From Rhodanobacteraceae bacterium (GTDB taxonomy: Bacteria; Pseudomonadota; Gammaproteobacteria; Xanthomonadales; SZUA-5): DNA of 64,000 nucleotides. Position numbers and translations under genes: made by a program. Below, piece by piece: positions 52,827-62,506 of this stretch (positions are counted from its first letter, which is position 1; each line of letters starts with the position of its first letter). The notes below the pieces were generated by a model. The model was not told the DNA's origin. It did not search any database and saw only the letters and a list, made by a program, of their open reading frames with translations. The stretch spans positions 128,387-192,386 of the forward strand of contig JACKOW010000009.1 in assembly GCA_024234055.1 (NCBI GenBank), in the 5' to 3' direction.

Positions 52827-54107
52827 ATGATCCCGCTGCCCAGTACCGAGCAACTGCGCCGACTCAGCGCTTTCGACGGTGATTCGATGGCCGCCTGGCG
52901 GCTGCAGAGCGAAATCCTGCACGCGCTCTATGGCGAGGTGTCGAGCGCCCTGGTGCTGCGCCCGGCTGAATCTGCTGCTCGCCTCGTAGCCTTGAGTGGT
53001 GCCGGCGGCGAGACCCAGATCGACGCCAGCGACGCCTTCGACCTCGGCAGTTCCGCCTTGGCGCTGACCGACGACAGCACGGCAGCCCTGCTGGCGACGG
53101 CTGCACCTATGCGCATGAACCTGCCGATCGAGGCCCCACACAGCGTACTCCGGCAATTGCTGGCAGCGGATCTGGCGATCGCATTGCCCATCCACGCCGC
53201 CGGTCGTAGCGCGCATCTGCTGGTGCTGGGTTGCGCTCCGACGCACGCCCTGGCGCAGGCTCACCCGGATCTGCTCGGTTTGCTGGCCAACTGTCTGGGT
53301 TCCTTTCTGGGCGGCGCGCTCGATCGCCGGCAACTGGCAGAGCAGTCGCGCCGGGCGTGGGTTGAAATCGCCGACCTCGCCGATGTGCAACGCTTGTTGC
53401 TGCCGGACAACCCGCAGATCCGCGGACTGAGCCATGCCATTCACTATCAGCCATCGGCCGTGGCCGGCGGCGACTACTACGATCTGATGTCGCTGTCGCA
53501 TCGTATCGATGACTATCCGGCTGACATGCCCGATGTGGTGGGCTTGCTGCTGGCAGATGTCTCCGGACACGGCGCAGGTGCCGCCATGGAAGCCGTGCAG
53601 TTCGATGCCATCCTGCGCACCTACAAGGGCAGCGAAGGCGAGGGCCCTGCAGGCGCGCTCACCTACGCCAACCGGCACTTCTTCTCACGCAAGACCCGGC
53701 CGCATTTCCTCACCGCGCTCGGGCTGCTGTATCTGCCCCACGAGGGACGGATGCGGCTGTGCAATGCCGGACACCTGCCGCCGCTGCGTCGGCGCCACGG
53801 CGGCCTTGAACGCCTGGATCAGGGCCGCGACATTCCCATCGGCATCCTCAAGGAACACGCTTACGACAACCACCTCTACGACGCCCGCCCTGGCGATCTG
53901 CTGGTGCTCTATACCGATGGTGTCACCGAGGCCCGCAACGCCCAGGGCAAGGAATTCGGCATCGAGCGCCTGGAATCGATCCTGGCCCGCAACGAGTTGG
54001 ACACGCCTCAGGACCTGCTCAGTTGCATGCTGAGCGAACTGCATGCCCACCAGGGCGGGGCAATCGGCGTCGATGATCAGACCCTGATCGTCTTGCGTCT
54101 GGGGTGA
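52827..54107 (+). CDS. RsbU-like PP2C serine phosphatase
   Basis: The 426-residue protein has a GAF-like N-terminal region (residues 20-170) and a C-terminal SpoIIE/PP2C phosphatase domain. The metal-binding motifs LLADVSGHGAGAAME, YTDGVTEARNAQGKEFG and VDDQTLIVLRL are intact. The family dephosphorylates STAS anti-anti-sigma proteins. An RsbW-like kinase is at 16504. GTG at 52812 is an alternative start. The substrate STAS protein is not seen. Confidence 0.85.
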   Translation: MIPLPSTEQLRRLSAFDGDSMAAWRLQSEILHALYGEVSSALVLRPAESAARLVALSGAGGETQIDASDAFDLGSSALALTDDSTAALLATAAPMRMNLPIEAPHSVLRQLLAADLAIALPIHAAGRSAHLLVLGCAPTHALAQAHPDLLGLLANCLGSFLGGALDRRQLAEQSRRAWVEIADLADVQRLLLPDNPQIRGLSHAIHYQPSAVAGGDYYDLMSLSHRIDDYPADMPDVVGLLLADVSGHGAGAAMEAVQFDAILRTYKGSEGEGPAGALTYANRHFFSRKTRPHFLTALGLLYLPHEGRMRLCNAGHLPPLRRRHGGLERLDQGRDIPIGILKEHAYDNHLYDARPGDLLVLYTDGVTEARNAQGKEFGIERLESILARNELDTPQDLLSCMLSELHAHQGGAIGVDDQTLIVLRLG

Positions 54108-54110
54108 AGG

Positions 54111-54192
54111 CTGGTTGTGGGTTGCCGGTTGTCGGTTGTCGGGACTCGGGATTCGGGACACTGGGCTCTTGTGGGTCCAGACTTGTCTGGAC
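54111..54192 (+). repeat. GGTTGTCGG / GGGACTC array and palindrome after the phosphatase gene
   Basis: Starting 3 bp after the stop, CTGGTTGTGGGTTGCCGG is followed by GGTTGTCGG and GGGACTCGGGATTCGGG units, through 54157. A GTCCAGAC palindrome is at 54175-54192. The sense strand is again rich in evenly spaced G runs. Confidence 0.75.
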
Positions 54193-54297
54193 GCTCTTGG
54201 CGACGTGCTGAAACAGCGGGCGTAGGTCACGTTGGTCGCACGTGGGCTATGTGACACGGTGAAGCGGCGACCCTGGCTGTTGCGACAGCGGCCACGT

Positions 54298-56010
54298 CTA
54301 GCCCGCATTTCTCACACCCCCTCGCTTCAACGGTTGCGGGACGTTGTTTCTTGCGGTGGTTGAAGATCGTTCGTCCGCACCGGCGGCAGAACGGCGCTTG
54401 GTGTTCGATTTCCGCTCATTTTGGCGCGGGATGTCGTGGCTTTTCTTGCTGATTTGTTTGACTTTATTGCCCGCCGCCGACGGCCGTAGCCCCGGAAGGG
54501 GCCGTTGACGCAGGATCGCTGGTTTCAATCAGCCGCTGTCGGCAAGACGAGCGTAGCTGGCGCTCCACAAGTCCTGGTACGGGAAGCTCGACGCCATCGC
54601 GATACGAACCCGACGAACGCTCCGAACGACCCAGGCGCCGATCTTCAGCAACTTCAAACGCAGCGTGCCGCAGGTTGCCTGAGCCAATTCAGTGCCGGCG
54701 AGTGCTTTTCGCCGCAGCGCGTCCATCAGGACATAGGCAAACGACGACAACCACAGACGCAACTGGTTGCCGAGCATGGTGGCCGTCGACGTGCGATCCG
54801 CGAACAGGTCCCCTTGGCATTCCTTGATGCGGTTCTCCATCTCCCCGCGAGCGCAATACAGATCTTCGTACAGCGCTCGCGCTGACCACGTCTCGGATGT
54901 CAGCGAGGTCACCACAAAGCGCGGATTGCTTAGACCCGGTAACTGTTCTGCCTTGCCCACCACGCGGCGCTCACGACTCCAACTCTTGCGCGTCGAATAA
55001 CGGAAATCCGTGAACTCCCGCTCCGCCTTTCCGCTGCGCGCCTGGCGCGCCTGAGCCCGCGCCAAAGCCGGCTCGAGCACCTCGATCAAACGCGCGTTCT
55101 TGGCCAGTCCAAACACGTAGTCAACGGCGTTGCTCTCGCACCACGCCATCAGCTCCTCGCGTGCAAAACCGCTGTCCGCCCGAAGCGTGATCCGCACCTT
55201 GGGCCAGCGCTTGCGGATCTGTCCCACCACCCGATCCATCTCTTCAACCGCGCCCGCGCTGCCGTCGATGTTCGACCGGCGCAGCTTCGCTGCCAGCAGA
55301 TGCTTGCCGCAAAACACGTACAACGGCAGGTAGCAGTAACCATCGTAATAACCATGAAAGAACCGCCCCTCCTGATCCCCATGGAGCGGGTCGTCGGTCG
55401 CATCCAAATCCAGAACGATCGACTCCGGCGGCGTCTCGTGCGCCTCCAAAAACAAATCCACAAACAACGACTCGATCTGCTCCGGATGATGCGCAATCTT
55501 TCGATAACGCTCACCCGGCGTCGCCTTCGGCGCATGCTCCAACCGATTCAGCGTTGACTTGCCCGCCAACGGCGCACAGTCCTTGCGCTGCGCTTTGAGC
55601 TTGCCCGCCAGCACCGCCAACACCGGATCGTGCCGCAACTGATCGTGATCGTTCAGATCCTCGTAGCCCAGTGCGATCCCAACCACACGCTGCATCACCA
55701 GCGTCCGCACCGAATGCTCGATCAACTCAGGATCTCGACCATCTTGAAAGCACCCGGCCAGCCGATCCATGAGCTTGATCGAATCATCGACGCGACCCAG
55801 AAGCAGTGCGCCCGCGTCCGACGTGATCTCGCCGCCATCAAATCCGACAACCACCTGACGACCATCCACTTGCTCAAAAATCGTGCTCGTCGCGCTACAC
55901 TGTGTCGGCATCGGGGTTCTCCGCAAATCTCAGCTAAGTTGTTCTCGCAACTCAACTTTATCTGATTTGAGAACCCCGGTGCACTACTTAGTGTGAGAAA
56001 TGCGGGCTAG
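54298..56010. mobile_element. IS1380-family insertion sequence
   Basis: The element is 1705 bp (54302-56006). Its 16-bp terminal inverted repeats are perfect: CCCGCATTTCTCACAC at 54302-54317 and GTGTGAGAAATGCGGG at 55991-56006. CTAG flanks both sides (54298-54301 and 56007-56010) as a 4-bp target duplication. It carries one transposase gene. The intact ends and duplication indicate a recent, probably active insertion. Confidence 0.92.
54529..55926 (-). CDS. IS1380-family DDE transposase
   Basis: The 465-residue transposase has an RNase-H-like DDE core: FDGGEITSDAGALLLGRVD near the N terminus, IVLDLDATDDPLHGDQEG with the conserved acidic pair, and ITLRADSGFAREELMAWCE. A C-terminal region with the YEDLYCARGEMENRIKECQ pattern holds the last acidic residues. 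The frame is uninterrupted and full length, so it can probably mobilise both this element and the MITE at 16972. Confidence 0.93.
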   Translation of the reverse strand: MRRTPMPTQCSATSTIFEQVDGRQVVVGFDGGEITSDAGALLLGRVDDSIKLMDRLAGCFQDGRDPELIEHSVRTLVMQRVVGIALGYEDLNDHDQLRHDPVLAVLAGKLKAQRKDCAPLAGKSTLNRLEHAPKATPGERYRKIAHHPEQIESLFVDLFLEAHETPPESIVLDLDATDDPLHGDQEGRFFHGYYDGYCYLPLYVFCGKHLLAAKLRRSNIDGSAGAVEEMDRVVGQIRKRWPKVRITLRADSGFAREELMAWCESNAVDYVFGLAKNARLIEVLEPALARAQARQARSGKAEREFTDFRYSTRKSWSRERRVVGKAEQLPGLSNPRFVVTSLTSETWSARALYEDLYCARGEMENRIKECQGDLFADRTSTATMLGNQLRLWLSSFAYVLMDALRRKALAGTELAQATCGTLRLKLLKIGAWVVRSVRRVRIAMASSFPYQDLWSASYARLADSG

Positions 56011-56086
56011 GGCTTCGCTGCATCGCCTCGTCACGTAGCTCGCTGCGCTCGCAACGTGACCTACGTTACGGCGCGCGCGAGCCTTT

Positions 56087-56121
56087 CCCGTGCCCCGTGC
56101 CCCGTGCCCCGTGCCCCGTGC
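56087..56121 (-). repeat. (CCCGTGC)5 tandem array after the YfcC gene
   Basis: Five perfect 7-bp units, followed by partial ones to 56130, lie 13 bp after the stop of the minus-strand transporter gene. In the sense of that gene the unit is GCACGGG, giving G triplets every seven bases. Confidence 0.88.
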
Positions 56122-56134
56122 CCCGTCCCCCGCC

Positions 56135-57586
56135 TCAGGCAAACCCGATCCACACTGCGCCGATCACGAAGGCGCTGGCCAGCGCCATCATCCAGGCCAG
56201 CCAGCGGATGATGAAGCGGGCCCAGGTCAGCCAGTCGATGCGGGCGGCGCCGAGCACGCCCATCAGCATGGCCGATGTCGGCACCAGCAGATTGGTCAGA
56301 CCGTCGCCCAACTGGAAGGCCAGCACGGCGACCTGGCGGCTGACCCCGAGCAGATCTCCGAGCGGTGCCATCACCGGCATGGTCAGCGCGGCCTGACCAG
56401 AGCCTGAGGGCACCAGGAAATTGATGCCCGACTGCACCACCAGCATCAGCCAGGCGGCGAGACTGGCGGGCAGACCTTCCAGCGCATGCCCGAGGTGGTA
56501 GAGCAGGGTGTTGAGCACGGACGCCTGGCTGGGGTCGGTGCCGCCGAGCAGCAGGATCAAGCCCTTGGCCAGCGCCACGATGAGCACCACCGGCAACATC
56601 TGCGCCGCGCCGGCGCGAAAGGCTTCGGCCAGCACGTTGGCGCTGATTCCAGGACGGCGCGACATCCACGAGATCACGCCCGCCGCCAGGCCCATGGCAA
56701 AGAACTGGGCGGCGAGTTCAGGCAGGTAGTAGGCGCGCTGGGTCACGCCCCAGATCACCCAGACCATGGTTGCCGCCAGCACCGCCATGATCGAGTAATC
56801 CGAGCGCGTGGCGGCTTCCAGTCCGGCGGTGTGCTGCTCGGCGCGCACGGCCACGCCACTGCGGCGCTGCGACAGCGCATAGCGCAGCGTCATCAGAGCG
56901 CCTGCCACCGTGAACAGGGCCCACATGCTCACCCTGAAACCGGCGCCCGATACCGGCGGCAACCCGGCCACCCCCTGGGCAACGACCACGCTGAACGGGT
57001 TCATCCAACTGGTGGCGAAACCCACCTGGGTGGCGACGAAGCTGACCAGTACGGCGGTGAAGGCGTTCAAGCCCAATCGGGCAAACACCGGCACCAGGAT
57101 CAACACGAAGGGAATGGTTTCCTCGCCCATGCCGAAGATCGCCCCGCCCAGCGAGAACAGCAGGAACAGGCCGGGAATCAGGATTTCCATGCGGTGTTCG
57201 AAACGGGCAACAAAGCCAGTCAGCGAGCGATCGATGGCACCGGTGCGCATGAGCACACCGAAACTGCCGCCGAGCACCAGCAGGAAGGCGGCAATGCCCA
57301 CCGCCGAGCCGAACTTGTCGCCGGCCACCAGTCCTTCAAAGGGCAGGTTCAACAGTCCCAGCTTGCCGCCCTCGGCAAACACAGGCACTGCCTGGGCATC
57401 GCCGCTGCGCTCATAGCTCTCCAGTGCGATCGAGACCTCGCGCGATCCCTCATGGGTGCTGACCTCGGCGAAGCGCCCCGGTGGCACAAAGGCCACCACC
57501 AGCGCCACCAGCAGCGCCACCAGGGCCACGATCAACAAGGTGTCGGGGGCGCGGCTGGGCGCAGTCTGTGTTTCGGCCTGGGTCAT
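56135..57586 (-). CDS. YfcC-family transporter (basic amino acid/dipeptide carrier candidate)
   Basis: The 483-residue inner-membrane protein has about 12-13 hydrophobic segments and matches the YfcC branch of the DcuC superfamily. Conserved stretches include FGMGEETIPFVLILVP, VATQVGFATSWMNPFSV and FLVPSGSGQAALTMPVMAPL. Relatives are proposed to carry amino acids such as arginine or ornithine, not shown for most. It is divergent from the cyanophycinase gene over a 160-bp spacer holding a tandem ArgR-type site. A role in importing beta-Asp-Arg or arginine is inference from that context. Confidence 0.82.
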   Translation of the reverse strand: MTQAETQTAPSRAPDTLLIVALVALLVALVVAFVPPGRFAEVSTHEGSREVSIALESYERSGDAQAVPVFAEGGKLGLLNLPFEGLVAGDKFGSAVGIAAFLLVLGGSFGVLMRTGAIDRSLTGFVARFEHRMEILIPGLFLLFSLGGAIFGMGEETIPFVLILVPVFARLGLNAFTAVLVSFVATQVGFATSWMNPFSVVVAQGVAGLPPVSGAGFRVSMWALFTVAGALMTLRYALSQRRSGVAVRAEQHTAGLEAATRSDYSIMAVLAATMVWVIWGVTQRAYYLPELAAQFFAMGLAAGVISWMSRRPGISANVLAEAFRAGAAQMLPVVLIVALAKGLILLLGGTDPSQASVLNTLLYHLGHALEGLPASLAAWLMLVVQSGINFLVPSGSGQAALTMPVMAPLGDLLGVSRQVAVLAFQLGDGLTNLLVPTSAMLMGVLGAARIDWLTWARFIIRWLAWMMALASAFVIGAVWIGFA

Positions 57587-57622
57587 TTCGTGCTCCTGGT
57601 CAACGGCGCGGTAGGTACAGCC

Positions 57623-57665
57623 GTGAAATTGCGGGAAAGCGACAGATTCTTGGATCCAATCGCCA
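57623..57665 (-). promoter_or_regulatory. Tandem ArgR-type operator between transporter and cyanophycinase genes
   Basis: On the minus strand, TGGCGA-N8-AA-N5 (from 57665) is followed directly by TGTCGC-N8-AA-N5 (from 57644). The two half-sites are in direct orientation with a 21-bp period. This matches the consensus of the AraC-type ArgR of Pseudomonas (TGTCGC-N8-AA). The second half-site is exact, the first matches four of six bases plus the AA. An ArgR gene lies at 61463. Confidence 0.6.
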
Positions 57666-57746
57666 GGGACTCTTCATCTGCGTGTCGAATCCGGTCCTCC
57701 GGCGAGGCGCTCGGCTAGGATTTGATGCCGGTCTGCCCAGGACGAA

Positions 57747-59378
57747 ATGCCGATGTCGAAGGTCTTGCTGCGTCTGCTGCCCATGCTCGTGCTGCCGATC
57801 GCAGTCGCCGCGATGGCGCCGGCCACGGCTGCTGACGGTCCCAGGCTGCTGCTGGCCGGCGGAGCGCTGCCTGTGTGCAGCAACGACAGCCCCGCGGCAT
57901 GCCTGCCCGGCAAGTCCCCGGGCCCTGCCAGCCTGGGGCAGCGTCATCGTCTGGATCCGGATGGCATTGCCCGGGTGGCCGCTGGCGCCTGGAGCCAGGG
58001 CCGTGAGCGCGAGCGCCGGCGCATCGTGGCGGCGTTGAAACGCTGGCATCGGCGCGCTGGCGATCTCGATTTCGATGTCGGCGATCTGTCCACGGCGCTG
58101 GCGGCCAGCGCCAGCCTGCGAGACCGCGAAGTCTGGGCTGCGCTGGCCGGATTCGAGCGCGATCTGGTGCTTGACGCACTCGAAAACCGCATCGTGACCG
58201 AGCGCGTGGCGCTGGAAGATTCCCGTGCCGAATCGGGGGCAGCAGTCTATCGTGAGTTCGTCGCCATGGCCCGAGAGATCAGCGGTCGCCAGCGACCGCG
58301 AATACTGGTCAGCACCGCTTCGGGACGCGATCCCTTTGCCGCCATCGAGTTCTATCTGGAGGTCTTTGCCCAGGCCGGCGCCGAAGTGCGCTGGTTGCCA
58401 TTGGATCATGCTCTGCGCGCCGCCCAGGATGATCCCCAGCGCTTGTGCCTGCAGCTGGATCGGCTGCGTGGCGAACGCCTGGGCGCCGACGACCGAGCGC
58501 GCCTGTATCCGCAGCGTGCGGCCGAACTGCAGGCCGCCTGTCTGGCGCCGCAGCAGCTCACTGAAGCTCTGGACTGGGCCGATGGCGTCTTTCTCAATGG
58601 CGGCGACCAGAGTTTCACGCGCGCAGCCTGGTTTGATGCCGATGGGCGCACGCCCTCGGCACCACTGCAGTTGTTGCTGCAGCGACTGGAACGCGGCACC
58701 CTGGTGATGGGTGGCACCAGCGCCGGCACCGCAGTACAAGCTGCGCGGCCTGCCCAGGGTGCGGCGGCGATGATCGTCAGCGGGCCCGCACTGCCCGAGG
58801 GGGCCGCGGTAGCGCTGCGCCGACTGCCACCGGATCCGGATTGCCGCCGAGCCGGGAGCTGTGGCGGCGTCAATCCCGATGCGCTGATGTATCAGCCCGA
58901 CGGCGGACTCGGCAGTTTTCCGCTCGGCGTGCTCGACACCCACTTCTCGAATCGCGGTCGCGAGTACCGCCTGGCGCGCCTGCTGCAGGAAAGCAATGTC
59001 GAATTCGGCCTGGGTATAGACGAAACCACCGCGTTGCGGCTGGATTGGATCGAAGGACAATGGCAAGGTAGGGTCATTGGCCAGGGCGCCGTGAGCGTGC
59101 TCAGGCGCATCGATGATCAGCGCATCGGTCGTCAGCGCTTCCCTGGCGGCAGTGCCTGGATCCTGCCTGGGACAATGCCCGTCGGCGCATGCCGGTTGCC
59201 GGCCGCGCCGGCAGTGTCGGTGGCCGCCGACAGCGATGCCCTGAGTCAGTTTCTCGATGGTTTGACCCGCGCCCGGGCGGTGCCCTTGACGCTGGTCGAT
59301 GGCCATCGTTCCGTGGCGGCCGGGCAGCTTTGCGCAGCCGACGACGGTGCCGGTCAGATCTGGGAGCTGCCGCGCTGA
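57747..59378 (+). CDS. Exported cyanophycinase (peptidase S51)
   Basis: The 543-residue protein has a signal peptide (MPMSKVLLRLLPMLVLPIA then AVAAMAPATA), so it acts outside the cytoplasm. The S51 nucleophile elbow is VMGGTSAGTAVQ with Ser325. DTHFSNRGREYRLARLL supplies the His region and GLGIDETTALRL is also typical of cyanophycinases. It cleaves cyanophycin, the Asp backbone polymer with Arg side chains, to beta-Asp-Arg dipeptides. It is longer than the intracellular CphB (about 270 residues), as are exported CphE forms. It is convergent with the arginine operon; its stop is 7 bp from the last stop of that operon. Confidence 0.88.
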   Translation: MPMSKVLLRLLPMLVLPIAVAAMAPATAADGPRLLLAGGALPVCSNDSPAACLPGKSPGPASLGQRHRLDPDGIARVAAGAWSQGRERERRRIVAALKRWHRRAGDLDFDVGDLSTALAASASLRDREVWAALAGFERDLVLDALENRIVTERVALEDSRAESGAAVYREFVAMAREISGRQRPRILVSTASGRDPFAAIEFYLEVFAQAGAEVRWLPLDHALRAAQDDPQRLCLQLDRLRGERLGADDRARLYPQRAAELQAACLAPQQLTEALDWADGVFLNGGDQSFTRAAWFDADGRTPSAPLQLLLQRLERGTLVMGGTSAGTAVQAARPAQGAAAMIVSGPALPEGAAVALRRLPPDPDCRRAGSCGGVNPDALMYQPDGGLGSFPLGVLDTHFSNRGREYRLARLLQESNVEFGLGIDETTALRLDWIEGQWQGRVIGQGAVSVLRRIDDQRIGRQRFPGGSAWILPGTMPVGACRLPAAPAVSVAADSDALSQFLDGLTRARAVPLTLVDGHRSVAAGQLCAADDGAGQIWELPR

Positions 59379-59385
59379 GCGCAAT

Positions 59386-60396
59386 TCAGCCGGCATGATC
59401 GGTGGACATGGCCCAGACCTGCCGCAGATCCTGAAGGCCGAACAGCTCGGCCTGCTCTGCGCTCAGTGATAATTGACCGTCCTCGCGGAAGGCCGCAATC
59501 GCCAGACAGACCACGTTGCCCTGATCGGCCGTCAGCAGCATCGGGCCAGGGCGTTTGGCGCCGAAACCGGTCCCCAGATCCAGCGGGTAGCGACCCACGG
59601 CGCCCGTACAGGGCAGCAGATCAATCGGCGCTTCATAGACCGGGCCGGCATCATCCAGGCTCAGATGCTGGCCGGCCCGCAGTCCGGCCCGTCGCAGCGC
59701 GTCGCACCAGGGCATGGCAGCGGCATCGACGGCGCCGATGGCAGCCTGGGCACTCTCGTGCAGTATCGACACCACCAGCGGATGCCGCGGCAGCAGCGCG
59801 GCGACATGGGTCTGCCAGAGCAGGCCGAAACGCGCCTGTGCCTGCGCCACGTCACCGGCAAAGAAATGCCGCCCCAGGCCCTGCCAGAACGGACTGTTGC
59901 CGCCGGCATCGCGACGCCCCGGCACGGCGGCAATGACCTTGGGCGGTTGAGCGCCGGTCTCGGCATGCAGTTGCCAGTCCCGATAGAGCAGCAACAGCGC
60001 CGCGCGCACCATCACGGCGGGCAGTTCGCGTTGTTGCGCCGGCGTGGCGGCTTCACGATCGACGGCAAAATCGGCCAGTTCCGAGGCGCCGGTGAGATCG
60101 TTCCCGAGCAGCAGCGTGCGCTCGCGCCGGTTAAGGCCCAGATCGGCTGCCGCGTGCACCACCAGACCCAGGTGATACCAGTAGCGCGGCTGGCTCGATC
60201 CGATTTGGCGGCGCAGCTGCAGACAAGCCAGCGGAGCCTGTTCTGCCGCTGCCGCAGGCACCGGAAAGGCCAGCAACAACAGCGAATCGCTGTCCTCCTC
60301 GACAAAGCTGGCGCGCTCCAGCTCCCAGCTGGGCAGCAGTCGGGTCAGGGTTGGCAGGTCGGCGCTGGTGGCCGCTCGCAGCATCCATCCGTTCAT
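59386..60396 (-). CDS. aruG: Arginine N-succinyltransferase, second subunit (AstA/AruG-like)
   Basis: The 336-residue protein is an AstA family member, a GNAT-like acyltransferase. It begins MNGWMLRAATSADLPTLTRL and has HHLGLVVHAAADLGLNRRER-like and LLLGNDLTGASELADFAV elements in the places of the family motif. AstA transfers succinyl from succinyl-CoA to arginine, the first step of the AST pathway. Pseudomonads use a heteromer, AruF and AruG. It is more diverged than the upstream subunit. Its start overlaps that gene by 4 bp, so they are translationally coupled. Confidence 0.8.
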   Translation of the reverse strand: MNGWMLRAATSADLPTLTRLLPSWELERASFVEEDSDSLLLLAFPVPAAAAEQAPLACLQLRRQIGSSQPRYWYHLGLVVHAAADLGLNRRERTLLLGNDLTGASELADFAVDREAATPAQQRELPAVMVRAALLLLYRDWQLHAETGAQPPKVIAAVPGRRDAGGNSPFWQGLGRHFFAGDVAQAQARFGLLWQTHVAALLPRHPLVVSILHESAQAAIGAVDAAAMPWCDALRRAGLRAGQHLSLDDAGPVYEAPIDLLPCTGAVGRYPLDLGTGFGAKRPGPMLLTADQGNVVCLAIAAFREDGQLSLSAEQAELFGLQDLRQVWAMSTDHAG

Positions 60397-61466
60397 GCCC
60401 GGTCTCCCGCGGCGGCAGGTTCAAATTCTGCGACTCTCGCCCGGTCGCCCGGCGCCATGGCCAGCAATTCGAGGGTCGTGGCGTCCAGTGACAGGCCTTC
60501 GCCATCCGGTGCGAGATCGAGCAGCAGAGCCCGGAACTGCTGGCGCTTGCTGTTGATGATCAGGTGCGCTCGCGACGGTGCCGTGGCGCCCGGACCCTGA
60601 CGCCGGTCCACCCGCAGCAAGCGTGAGCGCGACACGCTCTTGAGCATGGCCAGACGCTCCTGCACGGTCGGGCCCCCATCGAAGATGTCGACATAGGTAT
60701 CGGTGTCGAAGTCCTCGTCGAGCAGGATCGAGAACGGCAACTCGGCCACCGGATGCAGCTGGCCGATGGCCCATTGGGCCTCTTCGGGCAGCAGTGGCAC
60801 GTAGATCGGCGAGGGCGGCATCAGGTCGGCGATGAAGGCCTTGCTGCGGCCGCCGGTCAGGCGCTCCACGGTCGGATAATCCATGCCGAAGAAGCGTCGG
60901 CCCACCGCGTCCCAGAACGGACAGCGGCCGCTGTCATCGGCTAGGCCGGCACTCTCCGCGGCAACGCGGTCGGCAAAGCGTTCGGCATGTTGCGCAATGA
61001 ACAGCAGTCGCGCCCGCGACAGCAGTTGCGGCGCCAGCGTGTCGACGAAGGCCGGGTCGATGTGGAAGCTGATCAGCAAGGTGACATCGCTGAGGTCGTG
61101 GCACAGGTGCAGGGTGTGGATGCGGTTGCTGACGCCCAGTGGCTTGCTGCTGTGCACCACGAATTCGTTGCGAAAACTGTAGAAGCGATCGGAAAAGCCG
61201 GCGCGGGCGGCGATGCCGCTGATGCCGATGACTTCACCGGTGGCCAGTTCCTCCAGCGCAAACAGATAGATTTCCTCACCGCTGACATCCTCGGTGGCGA
61301 AGGAATGGATCGAACGCTGCAGCCGGTCGGTGAGGAAGGCGCGGTCCAGCGGCAAGGTGGTGATGCCAACCGGGCTGGCTGCGGCAAAGCGCTCCAGCGC
61401 AGGGAGATCGTCTGCCGCGCAGGGGCGTAGCAGAAATTGAGCGGGTCCGGCCTTGGGCTTGCTCAT
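60393..61466 (-). CDS. aruF: Arginine N-succinyltransferase, first subunit (AstA/AruF-like)
   Basis: The 357-residue protein matches AstA along its length. LLRPCAADDLPALERFAA starts the fold; FRNEFVVHSSKPLGVSNRI followed by HTLHLCHDLSDVTLLISF is the conserved core; FIADLMPPSPIYVPLLPEEA and FDGGPTVQERL are in the C-terminal half. It forms a probable heteromer with the overlapping aruG-like gene. The remaining AST pathway genes (astB, astC, astD, astE) are not seen in the window. Its start overlaps the argR stop by 4 bp. Confidence 0.9.
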   Translation of the reverse strand: MSKPKAGPAQFLLRPCAADDLPALERFAAASPVGITTLPLDRAFLTDRLQRSIHSFATEDVSGEEIYLFALEELATGEVIGISGIAARAGFSDRFYSFRNEFVVHSSKPLGVSNRIHTLHLCHDLSDVTLLISFHIDPAFVDTLAPQLLSRARLLFIAQHAERFADRVAAESAGLADDSGRCPFWDAVGRRFFGMDYPTVERLTGGRSKAFIADLMPPSPIYVPLLPEEAQWAIGQLHPVAELPFSILLDEDFDTDTYVDIFDGGPTVQERLAMLKSVSRSRLLRVDRRQGPGATAPSRAHLIINSKRQQFRALLLDLAPDGEGLSLDATTLELLAMAPGDRARVAEFEPAAAGDRA

Positions 61467-62488
61467 GTCGGTTCCTTGTCGGCATTGGTGGCGCCGGCCG
61501 GCGCCGGGCGCTGGTTCGCTCCGGCCAGCCGCCAGGCGGCCGCACGGCTGCTGCGTTCATCGCGGGGGGTATGACCAAAACAGTTGCGATAGGCATTGGA
61601 AAAATGGGCGCCGGAGGCGAAGCCGCAGCTCAGACCAATCTGCAGGATGGATTGTGAGCTCTGCTGCAGCAGTCGTCGCGCGCGCGCCAGACGCTGTTCC
61701 AGATACCAGCGCGAGGGCAGGGTGTCGAGATGCTGCTTGAACAGCCGTTCGAGTTGACGCCGCGAGACGCCGACCAGTCCGGCGATGTCTTCTGTCGACA
61801 AGGGCTCGCCCAGATTGGCTTCCATCAGGGCCACGGCCTCGGCCAGCTTGGCGGAAGCGGCAGTTCCGGCGGGCCCCGATGGCTTGGTGCGTTCGTCGCC
61901 GCCGCGCAGCCGCTCCAGGCCGAAGTGCGCCATCAGCTGGCGCCCGAGCTGCTCGCCGTGTTCTTGCGAGAGCCACTGGATCATGAGATCCAGCGTACAG
62001 GCACCGCCGGCGCAGCTCAGGCGATTGCGGTCTATCTCGCAGTAGCGACTGGACAACAGTGCCCCGCCAAATGCGGGTGGCGGTCCAGGCGTCGTGGGCG
62101 CGCTGCAGCGATAGCCGTCCAGCAATCCGGCCTGGGCCCACCACAGGGCCCCGCCGCCGATTCCGCCAAGCACGCCGCGCGCCTGGGCAATGCGCTGTCC
62201 AGCCACTGCCAGATGCTGTCGCAACCACGGTTCGTCACTGGCTTGCGGCGGCGCATCACCGATGACAAACAGGCCATCGATCGCCACCACGGTGGCGGTC
62301 AGCGCCTGCGAGATCAGCAGCTGCTCGCCGCCGGCAGCCGCTACCGGGCGCCCATCGCGCGACAGCAGCAGGGTGTCAATGGCGCGCCCGCCGAGCAGTT
62401 GGTTGGCTTGGCGCAGAACCGCCAGAGCGCCCCCCAGATCGAGCAGGGAATAGCGCGGCAGCAGCAGGAAGCCGTAGCGCTTGGACAT
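61463..62488 (-). CDS. argR: ArgR-type AraC-family regulator with DJ-1/PfpI-like sensor domain
   Basis: The 341-residue protein has an N-terminal GATase/DJ-1-like domain (YGFLLLPRYSLLDLGGALAV) of about 190 residues and a C-terminal AraC DNA-binding domain. That domain has two helix-turn-helix regions: LSTEDIAGLVGVSRRQLERL, and the second ending GLSCGFASGAHFSNAYRNCF. Its layout fits the arginine-responsive ArgR of pseudomonads, which binds TGTCGC-type direct repeats. Two such sites occur in this island. It is transcribed with cphZ (18-bp gap) and the succinyltransferase genes. Confidence 0.85.
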   Translation of the reverse strand: MSKRYGFLLLPRYSLLDLGGALAVLRQANQLLGGRAIDTLLLSRDGRPVAAAGGEQLLISQALTATVVAIDGLFVIGDAPPQASDEPWLRQHLAVAGQRIAQARGVLGGIGGGALWWAQAGLLDGYRCSAPTTPGPPPAFGGALLSSRYCEIDRNRLSCAGGACTLDLMIQWLSQEHGEQLGRQLMAHFGLERLRGGDERTKPSGPAGTAASAKLAEAVALMEANLGEPLSTEDIAGLVGVSRRQLERLFKQHLDTLPSRWYLEQRLARARRLLQQSSQSILQIGLSCGFASGAHFSNAYRNCFGHTPRDERSSRAAAWRLAGANQRPAPAGATNADKEPT

Positions 62489-62506
62489 GATGGCTTGCGC
62501 GGCTGC